This document shows, piece by piece, positions 35,439 through 44,912 of a stretch of DNA of 64,000 bases. The notes beneath the pieces are model-generated. The model was given only the letters and a program-made list of their open reading frames with translations, made no database searches and was not told the DNA's origin. A program made the position numbers and the translations under genes. Source of the stretch: Pseudomonadota bacterium (GTDB taxonomy: Bacteria; Desulfobacterota; Desulfovibrionia; Desulfovibrionales; Desulfovibrionaceae); the NCBI GenBank assembly GCA_023460395.1, contig JAEWQB010000020.1, positions 62,001 to 126,000 on the forward strand. Reading direction: 5' to 3'. Every line of letters starts with the position of its first letter. Within the stretch, counting starts at the first letter, position 1.

Positions 35439-37198
35439 TTACGCAAGGGGCTGGGTATACGCGGCAAAGATTCCCTCCAATACGCCTTTCGGACCACCGG
35501 GTAACAGCCGGGGTATTACGGATTCCCCTTTACGGCGCGTTTCCCGCAGTAGCGAATAGACACTGCGCACAGCCTCCGCCTGTGTCTGCACAGGCGCGTC
35601 TCCCATACGGTCCAGCAGTTGCCGTATCACGTTGGCGGCAAGACGATTTTCCATAACGGCCCCGCTGCCCTCGGCTAACAGCGTCTCCCGCAACAATCCC
35701 GCATCCCCATGGGAAAGCGTGGCATCCGGCACGATATCCCACGGATCGCGCAGTTCCCCTGATCCCAAACGCCGCACGGTGTCCAGCAACACGGCAGGGT
35801 CCGTCCCGCCGCCCGGCAGCGCGAGAAACTGCCGCAATTTTTCGCGCTGCGTGCCGGAAAACACCCGTGCGGAGCGCCCTTCCAACAAGTGATACGCCTC
35901 ATCCACGTTACCCGCGTCCACCTGTGCATAAAACGCGTCTGCCGTCTCCCGCCGTCTGCGCGCCTGCTCCCCTTCCAGCGTTGCTTCCTTCTGTGCGAGC
36001 AGAACATTCAGCCGGTCGCGCAGGCGGGCCGGTAAATGTTCCTTTCCGCTCTCCGTACCGTCCGTACCTTCCAGATTTATCCCATATTGCCGCGCCATGT
36101 CTTCCACCCCAGCATGCGCTGCGGCGAAGGCCCCGCGCATCGCGGAGCGTGTTGCTGTCAACCACTCCGATACGGAGACTGCGGACGATGCCCCAGCGTG
36201 TGGTATGGAACGCGTGGAAGCATTGTCCTGTGTGGCAGTTGCCACGTATTCCGATGCACCGGCGCGGCCTTTTTTTTCTGTAACCGACGCACTGGTGTTG
36301 TCTGCGCTGTCCTGCCCCTCTCGCTGGTCAGCCCGGTCCGTCTGAGCCGCCTCGCCAGCCCGATCCGCTTGGACAGAAGAAGAAGAAGAAGAACGCGGCA
36401 CCGGGGATGATGCCTGATCCGCACGACCTGTCTGCAAACTCCCCTCTGCGTGTCCGGCCCCCTCTGCCTGCCGGGGAGATGGCAGTTGCTCCGTTCGTTC
36501 ATCCCAATCCGTGGCGCTCAGGCCGAAGGTGGCGTCAAGCTTCTCCCATACAGTCTGCTCCGTCCCACGCATCACCGCCGCATGTGCCGCGTTTCGATCC
36601 CCCGGCGTCAGCACCGGTTCCATCTGCCGGAGTACAGACTGGGCAAACACGGGGTCTGCGGCGGACACGGCCTCCACAAACGCTCCCGCAAGTCCAGAAC
36701 GCGCGCTCCTCATGCCCGCTTCCGTATTTTCCGCGCTTTCGCCCAATCCCGCCCCGGTGGAACGATACGTCTCGTCCATGGCCCGCAGCATACCGGAAAA
36801 ATGACTCATGGCCTGTTGGCGAAATTCCGGCGTGGCGGACCGCCATGCCTCGCGTTCTCCTTCCGCCAGACGCTGCTCCTGCTCCCGCGCAGATTGCGAA
36901 GCGCTATCCAGCAACACGTCCAGAGCACTCCCCTGATCACCGCGCCCCCCACTGCCAGCAAAGACCGCTGGGTTCCCTGCGACCGCAATAATTCGCGCCG
37001 TAACTCCGCCGCATCTTGTTGCGCCTGCTGCCGCGCGTAAGCCGCCTCGTACTGCGCGGTCTGCGCCTGAGCCTGAGCGGACGCCGCCTGATATCGGGCG
37101 GAACTTTTCGCCGCAGCGGCGCTGTTTGCACTTTCCACCGCCGTCATGGCGGTTGCCACGCCTGAAAGCACCACTCCAATCGCTACTGGAGCACACAT
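35439..37198 (-). CDS. Podovirus internal virion protein (gp14/gp15-like), joined by a probable -1 frameshift
   Basis: Begins at 37198 after a strong ribosome site (gggaggag) with MCAPVAIGVVLSGVATAM and an Ala/Gln-rich coiled region, the layout of T7-type gp14 internal proteins (single hydrophobic N-terminus, then AQ-rich helices, then a GG..SGSALDVLL-type segment). This frame runs to 36806, but the family-like continuation GDQGSALDVLLDSAS is in the -1 frame, which stays open to 35439. The switch point coincides with the heptamer GGGGGGC (36950-36944 on the minus strand). The joined product would be about 586 residues: gp14-like head, Ser-rich linker, and a helical tail resembling gp15-type internal core proteins. 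Alternatives: fixed frameshift mutation or sequencing error in a G-run. Confidence 0.7.
36944..36950 (-). promoter_or_regulatory. Candidate -1 ribosomal slippery heptamer
   Basis: On the minus strand G GGG GGC reads in the zero frame of the gp14-like gene as X XXY YYZ; after slipping one base both tRNAs re-pair perfectly (GGG GGG). The shift moves translation into the long downstream frame exactly where gp14-like sequence continues. Confidence 0.55.
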
Positions 37199-37689
37199 AC
37201 ATCTCCTCCCATATGAAATGGATGAAATGGCAAATGAAACGGGCCATATGCCTCCGCCTTTCCCACCACAAACCCGCACCGCGCCAGCCACCGCACAGCG
37301 ACCTGATTCCGCGCATCCACCCAATTTTCCAACCGGGAAAACCGTTGCAGCATACGGCCCAGATACTCTGCCGTGTACCGAGCAAACACCCGCCCCGCGC
37401 CGACGAGTTCCCCAGAGCCGAGCAACCACGGGCTGCCCGCCCGGCTGCCCGGTATTGCTGCGGCACCAAACAGGGCAATGCTCCGTTTCCCATCCAGCGC
37501 CGCCCAGCATAGTTCCGAGCAAACCACCGCACGCAGCAACGCCGTTTCTGGAGGCAGGCCGCATGCCGCAGCCAGTTCATTCCGGTCTTCCCGGCGCAAA
37601 CGCGGTCCCAAGGACAGCGCGTGCTCACGCCGCGCGGGTACGATGGAAATGCCCGGCACTTCCACGTGGGCGGCTGATACTGCCATCAT
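37183..37689 (-). CDS. T7 gp13-like internal virion protein (DUF2833/GNAT-like)
   Basis: Small GNAT-fold protein found in podovirus structural modules beside the tail and internal core genes. The signature is in the C-terminal part: LENWVDARNQVAVRWLARCGF, matching the family's L.NyVda.N...iRWl..lGF. Start at 37689 has ttggagg 3-4 bases upstream; an alternative start at 37728 overlaps the nozzle gene's stop by ATGA and would add 13 residues. It overlaps the start of the gp14-like gene by 16 bases, so the three genes are tightly coupled. Confidence 0.72.
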   Translation of the reverse strand: MMAVSAAHVEVPGISIVPARREHALSLGPRLRREDRNELAAACGLPPETALLRAVVCSELCWAALDGKRSIALFGAAAIPGSRAGSPWLLGSGELVGAGRVFARYTAEYLGRMLQRFSRLENWVDARNQVAVRWLARCGFVVGKAEAYGPFHLPFHPFHMGGDVCVLQ

Positions 37690-37724
37690 CTGCCTCCAAT
37701 TCTCTGGACAGGAGCCAGCCAGCT

Positions 37725-39002
37725 TCATCGGGAGCCAACCTCAAGTTGCATGACAAGCGCCAGCACCGTCATGGGGAGAGGCTCGTCCTGCCGTAGCAAT
37801 ACAGAGGCCCGCGAAGAGAACCCCGCGTCGAATTCCACAACCCGATCTCCGGTGAACAAGGGCACTGCCGTATCAAAGGCGTCACTCCCCTTGCGAAAAA
37901 GCGCCTCTCGCAGATGGTCCGCGTCCGGGCCTACCTTCAGGCCCATAGAGTGGTACAGACGCACCCATGCCCGGCTGATACGTTTGATGCGCCCCTGCGA
38001 CACGCCATCCTTCTGAGGAACTTCTGGCTGCATGGGAGAGAGCTCGGAAATAAACGGGAACCCCACATGCGCACGCGACACAGCCCTGTCCAGTGTAATG
38101 CGTCCGTCCCGCACTCTCTGCGGCGGATGCACCCACCCGTCCGCTAATATGGAAACAGTCTCTCCTTCCAAATGCGCCAGACCGTCCAATACTGTCGCCG
38201 GTTCCCCCGAATAGGACAGGGAACTGTCGGCAAACTGCGCATCGCGCACGTCTGACGAACGGAAAAACGGAGCAAGCCGCTCCACATACCGCCGCCATTC
38301 GCCCTGAATCTGACGCCGCACCACGCACCAGACCTCATCCCCGTCCACTCCGGGAATGCAGCAGACTGATTCAAAATACCCTTGCGTCTCGTGCCGGTGC
38401 CAACCCACCACCTGATGTTCCCGCTCATACGTGAACGCTGCCAAGGTACCGTTTTCCAACACACACCACACAATAGAGTGCGGCGTCTGCTGATATGCCC
38501 ATTCCCGGATGTGGCTGCCCCCAACCATGTGCTCGGACAAAACGCTCAGATCCCCCGCGTCGTACCCATCTGTTTCCAGACTGTACCGGAACTCGCGCAC
38601 CACGCTGCCGCATCGCTGCACAAAAAGCACCGTGGCCCCGATAACAATGGGCATAACCGCCGCCGACCCGCGCACAGTCTGACGGCGAAAAGAAACGGAA
38701 GCGGGAGCCAGCGGATCTCCGTTACTGCCGGAGAGCACCCATTCCCCGCCCACGGTGCCTATGAGCATGTCCGTGGCGGGCAGCATCCAGCGAATCGCGT
38801 TCACCCGGTCTGCCGCAATCGTTGCGGTCACCGCGTCATCGTCCCGCAGCGGGTTGGACACGTTAAGATTTTCATAATTCCCGGACTGGCTTGTCCAGAC
38901 GGTTTGCGGACTACGACGGCTGCCCGCGAAACAGAGCCGCTGCTGGAAGAACTGCACCACGGACGGATACGTAGCCGCCAGTTCTTTAAGCGTTGCGCCC
39001 AT
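37725..39002 (-). CDS. Podovirus tail nozzle (tail tubular protein B-like), N-terminally short
   Basis: The start region YPSVVQFFQQRLCFAGSRR followed by SPQTVWTSQSGNYENLNVS is the well-known mid-protein block of podovirus tail nozzle proteins, which normally sits some 200 residues or more into proteins of 600-800 residues. Here it is only 12 residues from the N-terminus, so the first third to half is absent. The remaining 425 residues are beta-rich as expected. No nozzle N-terminus is found upstream; the adjacent frames belong to the portal remnant. Probably a truncated gene or a minimal version. Coupled to the gp13-like gene. Confidence 0.72.
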   Translation of the reverse strand: MGATLKELAATYPSVVQFFQQRLCFAGSRRSPQTVWTSQSGNYENLNVSNPLRDDDAVTATIAADRVNAIRWMLPATDMLIGTVGGEWVLSGSNGDPLAPASVSFRRQTVRGSAAVMPIVIGATVLFVQRCGSVVREFRYSLETDGYDAGDLSVLSEHMVGGSHIREWAYQQTPHSIVWCVLENGTLAAFTYEREHQVVGWHRHETQGYFESVCCIPGVDGDEVWCVVRRQIQGEWRRYVERLAPFFRSSDVRDAQFADSSLSYSGEPATVLDGLAHLEGETVSILADGWVHPPQRVRDGRITLDRAVSRAHVGFPFISELSPMQPEVPQKDGVSQGRIKRISRAWVRLYHSMGLKVGPDADHLREALFRKGSDAFDTAVPLFTGDRVVEFDAGFSSRASVLLRQDEPLPMTVLALVMQLEVGSR

Positions 39003-39014
39003 GTGTCTGCCTCC

Positions 39015-39287
39015 TTATTTCCTGTTAAAAACTTCCGTCCGCAAAAACTCTTCCGTGCTCATAGGGCGGTGCGCTGCCGTGTGCGCTCCCGGTTGCGCAG
39101 AAAACGCATCTTCACTCACCGCATCGCCCACAAGCGCCAGCATTTCCGCAACCACACTGTTGTTCCCCAGTCCGGCAGCCAGAAGGGGACCAAGCCGACC
39201 TTCCAGCCGACGGTCCAGCATGTGTGCGGCATGGTTGGCGCGAGCAAGCCGTTCCTCAAAACGACCTGCCCACGCCCCTTCACCACC
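39015..39287 (-). pseudogene. Out-of-frame fragment after the portal gene
   Basis: In the -1 frame relative to the portal, about 90 residues with coding character follow the point where portal similarity stops: HMLDRRLEGRLGPLLAAG and NNSVVAEMLALVGDAVSED, ending at 39015 just before the nozzle start. It may be the real C-terminus of the portal or the remnant of a separate protein left by a deletion. No canonical slippery site is seen at the switch (about 39270-39287), unlike in the gp14-like gene. Confidence 0.5.
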
Positions 39288-40186
39288 TTGTGCACTGCCA
39301 GCAGTTGGCTTTTGGCCATTTCCTGCAACATTTTCACATCCGGCAGCGCATCCATACCGGGGGAACGCCCGTATACGTCGCATCCGCTCACATCCCAGCG
39401 GGCGCAGAGGTGAGGAAATTCCTCATAGCCCCCCTCATGCAGCAGGTCGTCCGCCTCTCCCGCCGTTTCAAACGTCAGCGCGGCCCACGGCATGTGCAGG
39501 CGGTCCTTTCGATCCGAATCGCGTTCTTTCCGGGGGCGGACCAGATGCACCACTTCCACAAGCCCGTAAGGATCTTTGCGTAATTTGCGCTGCGCCGCCC
39601 GGCTTAGGGAAGCTTCCCCATACCGGGCCGCAAGCTGCCGCGCGGTCATTAGAGTCCGCCGAGCCACGGTGTCCACGTGTCCGTACGCATCCGTGGCCCA
39701 CGCATATTCCCCGCAGGTAAGCCCCGTGAAATGCATGGCACCCGCACCACCGGATTCGTGATACAAATCGGCGGAGCCGAACGCACCCAGTTCCGTATAC
39801 ATGCCGTGAATGGACTGATAAAAATTGGAACGCGCCAAGGCGTTGTAAATGCGCGCTTCCACGTCATCCAGCCACACGCGGACGGGACCAAACTCCATAA
39901 GCTCCCGGTCGGGCAAACGAAGCCGAAACCATGGTCGGGCAGGCGAGGTCAGCCCCCCCTGCATGCCCGCCGCCAGCACGCGCACGGCGCGGGTGGCGGT
40001 GGCGTCCATAATTCTGCCACCACGCCGCTCTCCGTTCTCCGTGTGCCACAACGCCATTCCCCCGAATCTGCCCCGGCGTGGGACAATGTAGTCCGCGATG
40101 TCTCGCCAGTGCGCTTCCCAACCGGAGCGCTGGGTTTCGAGAAACCCCACAGCTTCGCGAGCCTGTTTCAGCTTGTCGCTTTCCAT
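39116..40186 (-). pseudogene. Podovirus portal (head-tail connector), truncated
   Basis: The portal forms the dodecameric DNA gate of the head. Residues 1-300 are clearly of the T7-type head-tail connector family: HWRDIADYIVPRRGRF, RAVRVLAAGMQGGLTSPARPWF, and DVYGRSPGMDALPDVKMLQ with MAKSQLLAVHKVV. Portals of this family have about 500-550 residues; here the frame after HKVVKG degenerates into non-family sequence and stops at 356 residues. The C-terminal half is missing or reduced to the -1-frame fragment at 39015-39287. Three bases after the small upstream gene, so once part of a compact module. Confidence 0.7.
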
Positions 40187-40188
40187 GG

Positions 40189-40413
40189 TTACTGCCCCAG
40201 TAGATATTTTTTGGTTATCGTGGCCTGCGATGTATCGCCCAGAGCGCCTGTGACGATGGTGGAATCCCGGCCCAACGCCGCCAATTGCGCCTTGCGGTCA
40301 GCCGCGCGTGACGATTCCATCACCTCGGTGTCCCCCTCCGACTCCGCCGGCAGATCCGGCGGCGCGGGAGCCACCGGAGCTGGTGCGCTGTAGGATTTTC
40401 CTCCTCCGCCCAT
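40189..40413 (-). CDS. Small phage protein preceding the portal
   Basis: A 74-residue protein starting MGGGGKSYSAPAPVAPAPP and ending with DRKAQLAALGRDSTIVTGAL then GDTSQATITKKYLLG. This pattern (Gly-rich start, Pro-rich linker, AA..GR.STI.TG..GD motif) is typical of small proteins beside the portal gene in podoviruses; its role is not settled. Strong ribosome site aaaggagg upstream. It is the first gene of the portal-nozzle-internal-protein block. Confidence 0.72.
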   Translation of the reverse strand: MGGGGKSYSAPAPVAPAPPDLPAESEGDTEVMESSRAADRKAQLAALGRDSTIVTGALGDTSQATITKKYLLGQ

Positions 40414-40607
40414 GGCAAACCTCCTTTGTGAACGTCTTCATGCGGATTGCCCTATGCCCTCCGCGAGTGAAGGCACCTTACACAGCGGCGCGCAGCGCTT
40501 CCGGCGATCAGCCGGTCCCGGAGGGGTTAGCGGAAGGTCTGAACGGGGGAAAAGCGGAGGTGGACAACGCGAGAAACGCAGAGCGAGGAACACCGCGCAT
40601 ACGAAAA

Positions 40608-40637
40608 GCCCCGCTTCCGCAAATGCGGAAACGGGGC
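40608..40637 (-). terminator. Terminator after the alanine symporter gene
   Basis: Stem 40608-40621 with 40624-40637 (one mismatch) and T-run on the minus strand. It lies 54 bases after the symporter stop and before the phage-like block C, so it separates the two transcripts. Confidence 0.75.
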
Positions 40638-40690
40638 CGTAGTCTCAGGTATCTGGCGTGCCCGGATAAGGCGGGACGCCGTGCCGGGAG

Positions 40691-42058
40691 CTAGTCCCGG
40701 CAGCTTAACGCTTCGGGGGCTACACCGTAATGATTGGCAAAATAGTCCTTAGTTTCCCGCACGATAACAGGGCTAAGAAAGATAAGCCCGATCAGGTTGG
40801 GAATAGCCATCATGCCATTAAAGGTATCCGCCAGCGTCCAGACGAAATCAAGCTGCGCCTGCGTACCCAGCAGTACAGCCACCACAAAGGCCATCCGGTA
40901 CGGTTTTACCGCGCCCGCGCCCGCGAGGTATTCCACTGATTTTTCGCCATAATAGCACCAGCCGAGAATTGTGGAATATGCGAACAGCATAATTCCCACC
41001 GTGACAACATACTTGCCACCCGCAAAGCCCATTTCAAAAGCTTCCGTGGTCAGCGGCGCACCGTTAAGGCCGGAATTCCAGTTGAACATGACGATGACAA
41101 GGCCGGTCATGGTGCAGACCACGAGGGTATCGATAAACGTCTGCGTCATGGATACCAGAGCCTGATTCACCGGATGTCTGGTCTGCGCGGCTGCGGCAGC
41201 AATGGGGGCTGATCCCAATCCAGATTCGTTAGAAAACACACCACGGGCCACACCAAAGCGCATAGCCATCATAAGCGTGGAACCAGCAAACCCGCCCGAT
41301 GCAGCCACGGGGCTGAAAGCGGATGTAACGATCAACGCGAAAGCCTCCGGGACCAGAGACAGGTTCGTTATGATGATGATCAGCGCCCCGCCGATATAGA
41401 ATAGAATCATGACAGGAATGAGCACGGAAGTGACTTTTCCGATGCTCTTGATGCCTCCCAGCACCACCAACCCGGTGAGCGCTGCCAGCACCACCCCCAC
41501 GAGGAGCTTATCCACACCAAAGGTGCTGTACATGGCGTCCGCCACGGAATGCGACTGCACCATATTACCGATGCCGAAGGCGGCAATGGCAGCGAACAAC
41601 GCGAAGAGCGTGCCCAGCCACTTCCAGCCAAGACCGCGCGAAATATAGTACATAGGACCGCCGGACATTTCGCCTTTGGCATCCGTTACGCGATATTTAA
41701 CCGCAAGCACGGCCTCTCCATACTTGGTAGCCATGCCCACCAGCCCGGTTACCCACATCCAGAACAACGCGCCCGGCCCGCCAATGGCTATGGCTGTGGC
41801 CACCCCGGCGATATTGCCCGTGCCCACCGTTGCGGACAACGCGGTCATGAGTGCCTCAAAGTTGGAGATATCGCCCTCTTCCGCATCGTCGTCTTTGCGT
41901 TTCACAAGCGCGAGATACAGAGAATGGCCTAGTTGGGTGAATTGAATTCCCTTGAGCATGACCGTGAGCAGAACACCGGTGCCCACGAGCAAAAATAACA
42001 TATACGGTCCCCAGACCAGACCGTTCACCCAGTTGACAATTTCAGTAAGGAATTCCAT
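40691..42058 (-). CDS. Sodium:alanine symporter (AGCS family)
   Basis: Imports alanine or glycine with sodium; about 11 helices in 455 residues. Family motifs: SNFEALMTALSATVGTGNIA in the N-terminal region, GGPGALFWMWVTGLVGMATK, SGGPMYYISRGLGWKWLG and VFSNESGLGSAPIA. Start at 42058 has gaggag 7 bases upstream; the frame is open to 42283 but that part is not family-like. Its own terminator and a 740-base upstream region make it an independent host gene placed inside the phage-like locus, between the large terminase/GNAT block and the portal block. Confidence 0.93.
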   Translation of the reverse strand: MEFLTEIVNWVNGLVWGPYMLFLLVGTGVLLTVMLKGIQFTQLGHSLYLALVKRKDDDAEEGDISNFEALMTALSATVGTGNIAGVATAIAIGGPGALFWMWVTGLVGMATKYGEAVLAVKYRVTDAKGEMSGGPMYYISRGLGWKWLGTLFALFAAIAAFGIGNMVQSHSVADAMYSTFGVDKLLVGVVLAALTGLVVLGGIKSIGKVTSVLIPVMILFYIGGALIIIITNLSLVPEAFALIVTSAFSPVAASGGFAGSTLMMAMRFGVARGVFSNESGLGSAPIAAAAAQTRHPVNQALVSMTQTFIDTLVVCTMTGLVIVMFNWNSGLNGAPLTTEAFEMGFAGGKYVVTVGIMLFAYSTILGWCYYGEKSVEYLAGAGAVKPYRMAFVVAVLLGTQAQLDFVWTLADTFNGMMAIPNLIGLIFLSPVIVRETKDYFANHYGVAPEALSCRD

Positions 42059-42802
42059 CAGTTCACTCCTCGTAAACGGCGGGGTTGGACCAATCCACGG
42101 TTGCCACGGGTCTGCGGCAGCGCCTGATCCTGCCCCCAATGAATAGGGCAAGGTGGCGGAACTTCCGCCCTCCAGCGCGACACGCGCACAGGCTCCCCCG
42201 CGACCGCGTTTCGCGCCATTCTGACGCGTCTGTGCTTGGGGATACGTCGTTACAAAATTGTATGTACGTGACCCCGCACGCATACCCCCGGAGACGCTCC
42301 CACATGGGCGTTACTCTAATTTTTATCCAAAATGACTTGTTTTCCAATAGTTACGCAGTATACGCATGAATGCAGGGCGGCTGTCTTAGGCCAACGCGGG
42401 CATAACCATGCCGGAACCATCAGTTTTTAGGTACATATCCCATGGAAAACGCAGCATTTACCATGTTATTTTACGTGCGGGGCTGAAAAGTACGCCCTTC
42501 ACTTCCGCCGCGCAACCCTAAAATGCCCGTCCTTTCGCGCAACTATGCATTTTTGTAGGATATACAGAACAACAATATAGTGCATTTTTGATCAATTTTT
42601 TCTAAATAATTGAGTGAATAATCACATTAAATTGTGACAATGTCGTAAATCTATCCCTCCAAGGATTTCACCCACGGACTCCCGTGGTCATAAAAAAAGC
42701 GCCGGGGCATCCCGGCGCTCAGTTTGCTGGCACACGTATCTTACTTCTGCCTCCGGCAGCCTGCTGGCGCACCGGATTCCGCTTCTTTTTTACGAGTGCC
42801 GT
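42059..42802. other. Long intergenic region with an AT-rich island and direct repeat
   Basis: 744 bases between the symporter start and the GNAT-like gene's stop. 42059-42530 holds nothing I recognise. From 42541 to about 42660 the DNA is strongly AT-rich with a 10-base direct repeat (tgcatttttg at 42546-42555 and 42581-42590) and an imperfect palindrome with tcac...gtga arms (around 42622-42640). It lies about 480 bases upstream of the symporter and could be its regulatory region, a leftover of an inserted element, or a junction. Confidence 0.5.
42698..42719 (-). terminator. Intrinsic terminator of the terminase/GNAT block
   Basis: Perfect 9-bp stem (42698-42706 with 42711-42719), 4-base loop, and a seven-base T-run on the minus strand (42692-42698). 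It ends phage-like block B. Confidence 0.85.
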
Positions 42803-43381
42803 TTACTTCGTCATCCCTAGTCCTCCGAAAGACTCGCGCGTGCAAACAGAAAGCACTCCCCCCACATGACGCGTGAAGGACATTCCTTCCGGTCCCCGCA
42901 CCCGCAAGGGGACGGCAGAGGGTACTTCTCCCTGCACCCGAAATCCGACGCGCCGGATGAACCGCAGCACGTGCGCATAAGGTTTGGGAGTCAGCCCGTA
43001 CAAGGTGTCCAGACAATATTCCCCCTCGTGCCGCGCATGCAGCAAGAAGTGAACAACATGCCTCCCCACCTCCGTCTTGAAAGATAATCCCGCAGAAAAA
43101 ATAGCAAAATGAATCATGGCCGCACGGCCTGAAAAATTATTCAACCACGTCAACGCCACGGGATTTCCCCGCACATACGCCGCGTAGCAGTATACGTCCT
43201 GCGCGGTCATGAATTGAATAAACGCCTCCTCGCTTCGCACACCGCCGTCATAAAACAACCGGGGAGCTATCTGTTCGGCGACAAGCCGCCGCCACAGCGT
43301 TGCCAGTCGATTGCGGGAAAGCGTTGTCATACCGGGTATATGCGCATACAGCCGCACAGCGGGAAATGTATTTTCAGGCAT
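42803..43381 (-). CDS. GNAT-like protein downstream of the large terminase
   Basis: A 192-residue protein with the look of an acetyltransferase-fold phage protein: AAYVRGNPVALTWLNNFSG (strand-turn-strand) and YAHVLRFIRRVGFRVQGEVP near the C-terminus, as in GNAT beta-6/7. I do not see a clear acetyl-CoA P-loop (Q/RxxGxG/A), so catalysis is doubtful. Start at 43381 overlaps the terminase stop by 8 bases. Such proteins are often found beside terminase genes in podovirus genomes. Ends at a strong terminator. Confidence 0.6.
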   Translation of the reverse strand: MPENTFPAVRLYAHIPGMTTLSRNRLATLWRRLVAEQIAPRLFYDGGVRSEEAFIQFMTAQDVYCYAAYVRGNPVALTWLNNFSGRAAMIHFAIFSAGLSFKTEVGRHVVHFLLHARHEGEYCLDTLYGLTPKPYAHVLRFIRRVGFRVQGEVPSAVPLRVRGPEGMSFTRHVGGVLSVCTRESFGGLGMTK

Positions 43382-44912
43382 AGATTGAATACTCCATATT
43401 CCCCACACACCCTTCCTCGCCAACTGCGGCACAGGCACCTTCCTCCGCATCGGGAAACTCAGCACAGAGGGCGGGGTCCACTATCCGGGCCATGCAGTCC
43501 AGCATATCGTCATGCGGAGCTACTGGAAACGCGAGGTATTCTTCCTGCACAAACTCACGGACCACATCGCGCCAAACGCCCTCGTGATCCCGAAACGGCG
43601 CGCGCACGGGGAGCAAAAAGCCTTTGCGTTCAAACAGCGGCACCAATTTGCGGATGCGGTCGTTTTTGGGTAGGCGGCCTCCTAATTCCGTTATTTCAAA
43701 CCGGTAGTTGCGCTCTCCCATACTATACCGAATGTGCTCAATATCGGCTTGCATGCCATACCGTTCGTACCCCACGGCAAGAGGACGATACCGCCGATGC
43801 AACTGAAAAAGCCAGCGGGCCCGCTCTGTCAGGTTCAGCCTGTCCCGCACGCCGTCAATAAGGTAGTAATTACCGTCTTGCGCCAGCCCGATGACCAGCA
43901 GTACCGTGTAGTCGCTGCGCTGTTTTTTCTCGCCCGCCGGGTCCACGACAATATACCGATTCATATCCCGCCACCCGGGGGACTCGCGCACCTCCCAATA
44001 GGTCAGCCACGCTTCGCGGAAGCCCTGAACCGCGTCCACTCTCGGATTCTGCAACATCTGACACCCGAAGACGTATGGTCCCATCTGCCGCCGCTTTTCT
44101 TCCAGTTCCCGCCGCTCCAAAAGCACCGGCTCCCCCTCTGGAGTTCCGTCTGCGGTGGCGGCGTGGATGCGGGCAACAGCCGCTCCCCGTTCCAATATGG
44201 TGCGATAGGTATCATTAAAATGGTAACGGGTTCCTATATATCGCCTTGCTCCCCCCCGCGCACCCAAGTTAAGCGACAATGCCCAGCAATCTGTAACTTT
44301 CGCTATCATCTCCGGCGTGCTCACACTTTCCCGCGTCACGACGTCATCATACACGAGCACGGTAAAATGTTTCCCCGTGGGCTGCCCATCCACCAGCCCC
44401 CACGCCTCTACCGTGGCTTCTTTAGGATTGCCCTTCCGCCGCACCGTGATGCCGTGATCGAGCGACCACCGCGGTGCCTGCCGCCGGGGATCGGACCACA
44501 GCACATCGGGATAACAGCGTTGCAGCAACAGGTTCCGCTCAAATTCATACTTAATTTGGGATAAAAAGCCTTTAGCAACAGGTCTGGAATGCGAAAAGAT
44601 GCCAAAGGTCCGCTCTGGATTACCCAGAATATCCCGTATGGTTTGCCCGAAGGTGATGATGGTGGACTTATAGTGCTCACGCGCCCACAGGTCCAATCGA
44701 TTGTCTGGAGTGGTCTGCACCTCGGCGCACCGGGCGTACAGCCAGTCTGTGTCCATGTCAGCCCGACCAAGCAGCCGGGTCATGAGAAAAAACAAATCCC
44801 GCTTCCCCAGTTCCGCCATCATGGCAAGCACCGCCGCGCCGCCATCGCGTTCCGCCTCACGCAGCAACGTACTGTAGGCGGCATTCGCCGCCCGCCTGTC
44901 TGAAAACTCCAC
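43374..44912 (-). CDS. Phage terminase large subunit
   Basis: DNA-packaging motor ATPase-nuclease, about 512 residues. Walker A region is the variant AREHYKSTIITFG (KST kept), Walker B VLVYDDVV followed by TRE, and the C-terminal RNase-H-like nuclease with VVDPAGEKKQRSDYT, YERYGMQADIEH and APHDDMLDCMARI, giving all catalytic Asp residues. Full length and no frameshift. GTG at 44912 is favoured because aaggagg lies 5 bases upstream (a GTG at 44915 is also possible); the open frame back to 45017 is rejected. Followed by the overlapping GNAT-like gene. Confidence 0.87.
   Translation of the reverse strand: MEFSDRRAANAAYSTLLREAERDGGAAVLAMMAELGKRDLFFLMTRLLGRADMDTDWLYARCAEVQTTPDNRLDLWAREHYKSTIITFGQTIRDILGNPERTFGIFSHSRPVAKGFLSQIKYEFERNLLLQRCYPDVLWSDPRRQAPRWSLDHGITVRRKGNPKEATVEAWGLVDGQPTGKHFTVLVYDDVVTRESVSTPEMIAKVTDCWALSLNLGARGGARRYIGTRYHFNDTYRTILERGAAVARIHAATADGTPEGEPVLLERRELEEKRRQMGPYVFGCQMLQNPRVDAVQGFREAWLTYWEVRESPGWRDMNRYIVVDPAGEKKQRSDYTVLLVIGLAQDGNYYLIDGVRDRLNLTERARWLFQLHRRYRPLAVGYERYGMQADIEHIRYSMGERNYRFEITELGGRLPKNDRIRKLVPLFERKGFLLPVRAPFRDHEGVWRDVVREFVQEEYLAFPVAPHDDMLDCMARIVDPALCAEFPDAEEGACAAVGEEGCVGNMEYSIYA

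Noticed and set aside
36370..36400. Run of GAA triplets (minus strand TTC, Ser-coding frame)
   Set aside because: It is a poly-Ser stretch in a disordered linker of the internal virion protein, not an independent repeat element.
36951..37628. Open frame continuing the gp15-like frame upstream to 37628
   Set aside because: The amino-acid composition (Cys/Trp/Arg-rich) and overlap with the gp13-like and gp14-like genes show it is a frame shadow; the real N-terminus comes from the other frame.
40480..40510. Short minus-strand similarity (EALRAAV then stop) to the end of the 156-residue gene at 29248
   Set aside because: Only about seven residues, preceded by an in-frame stop; chance similarity in Ala/Arg-rich coding is likely.
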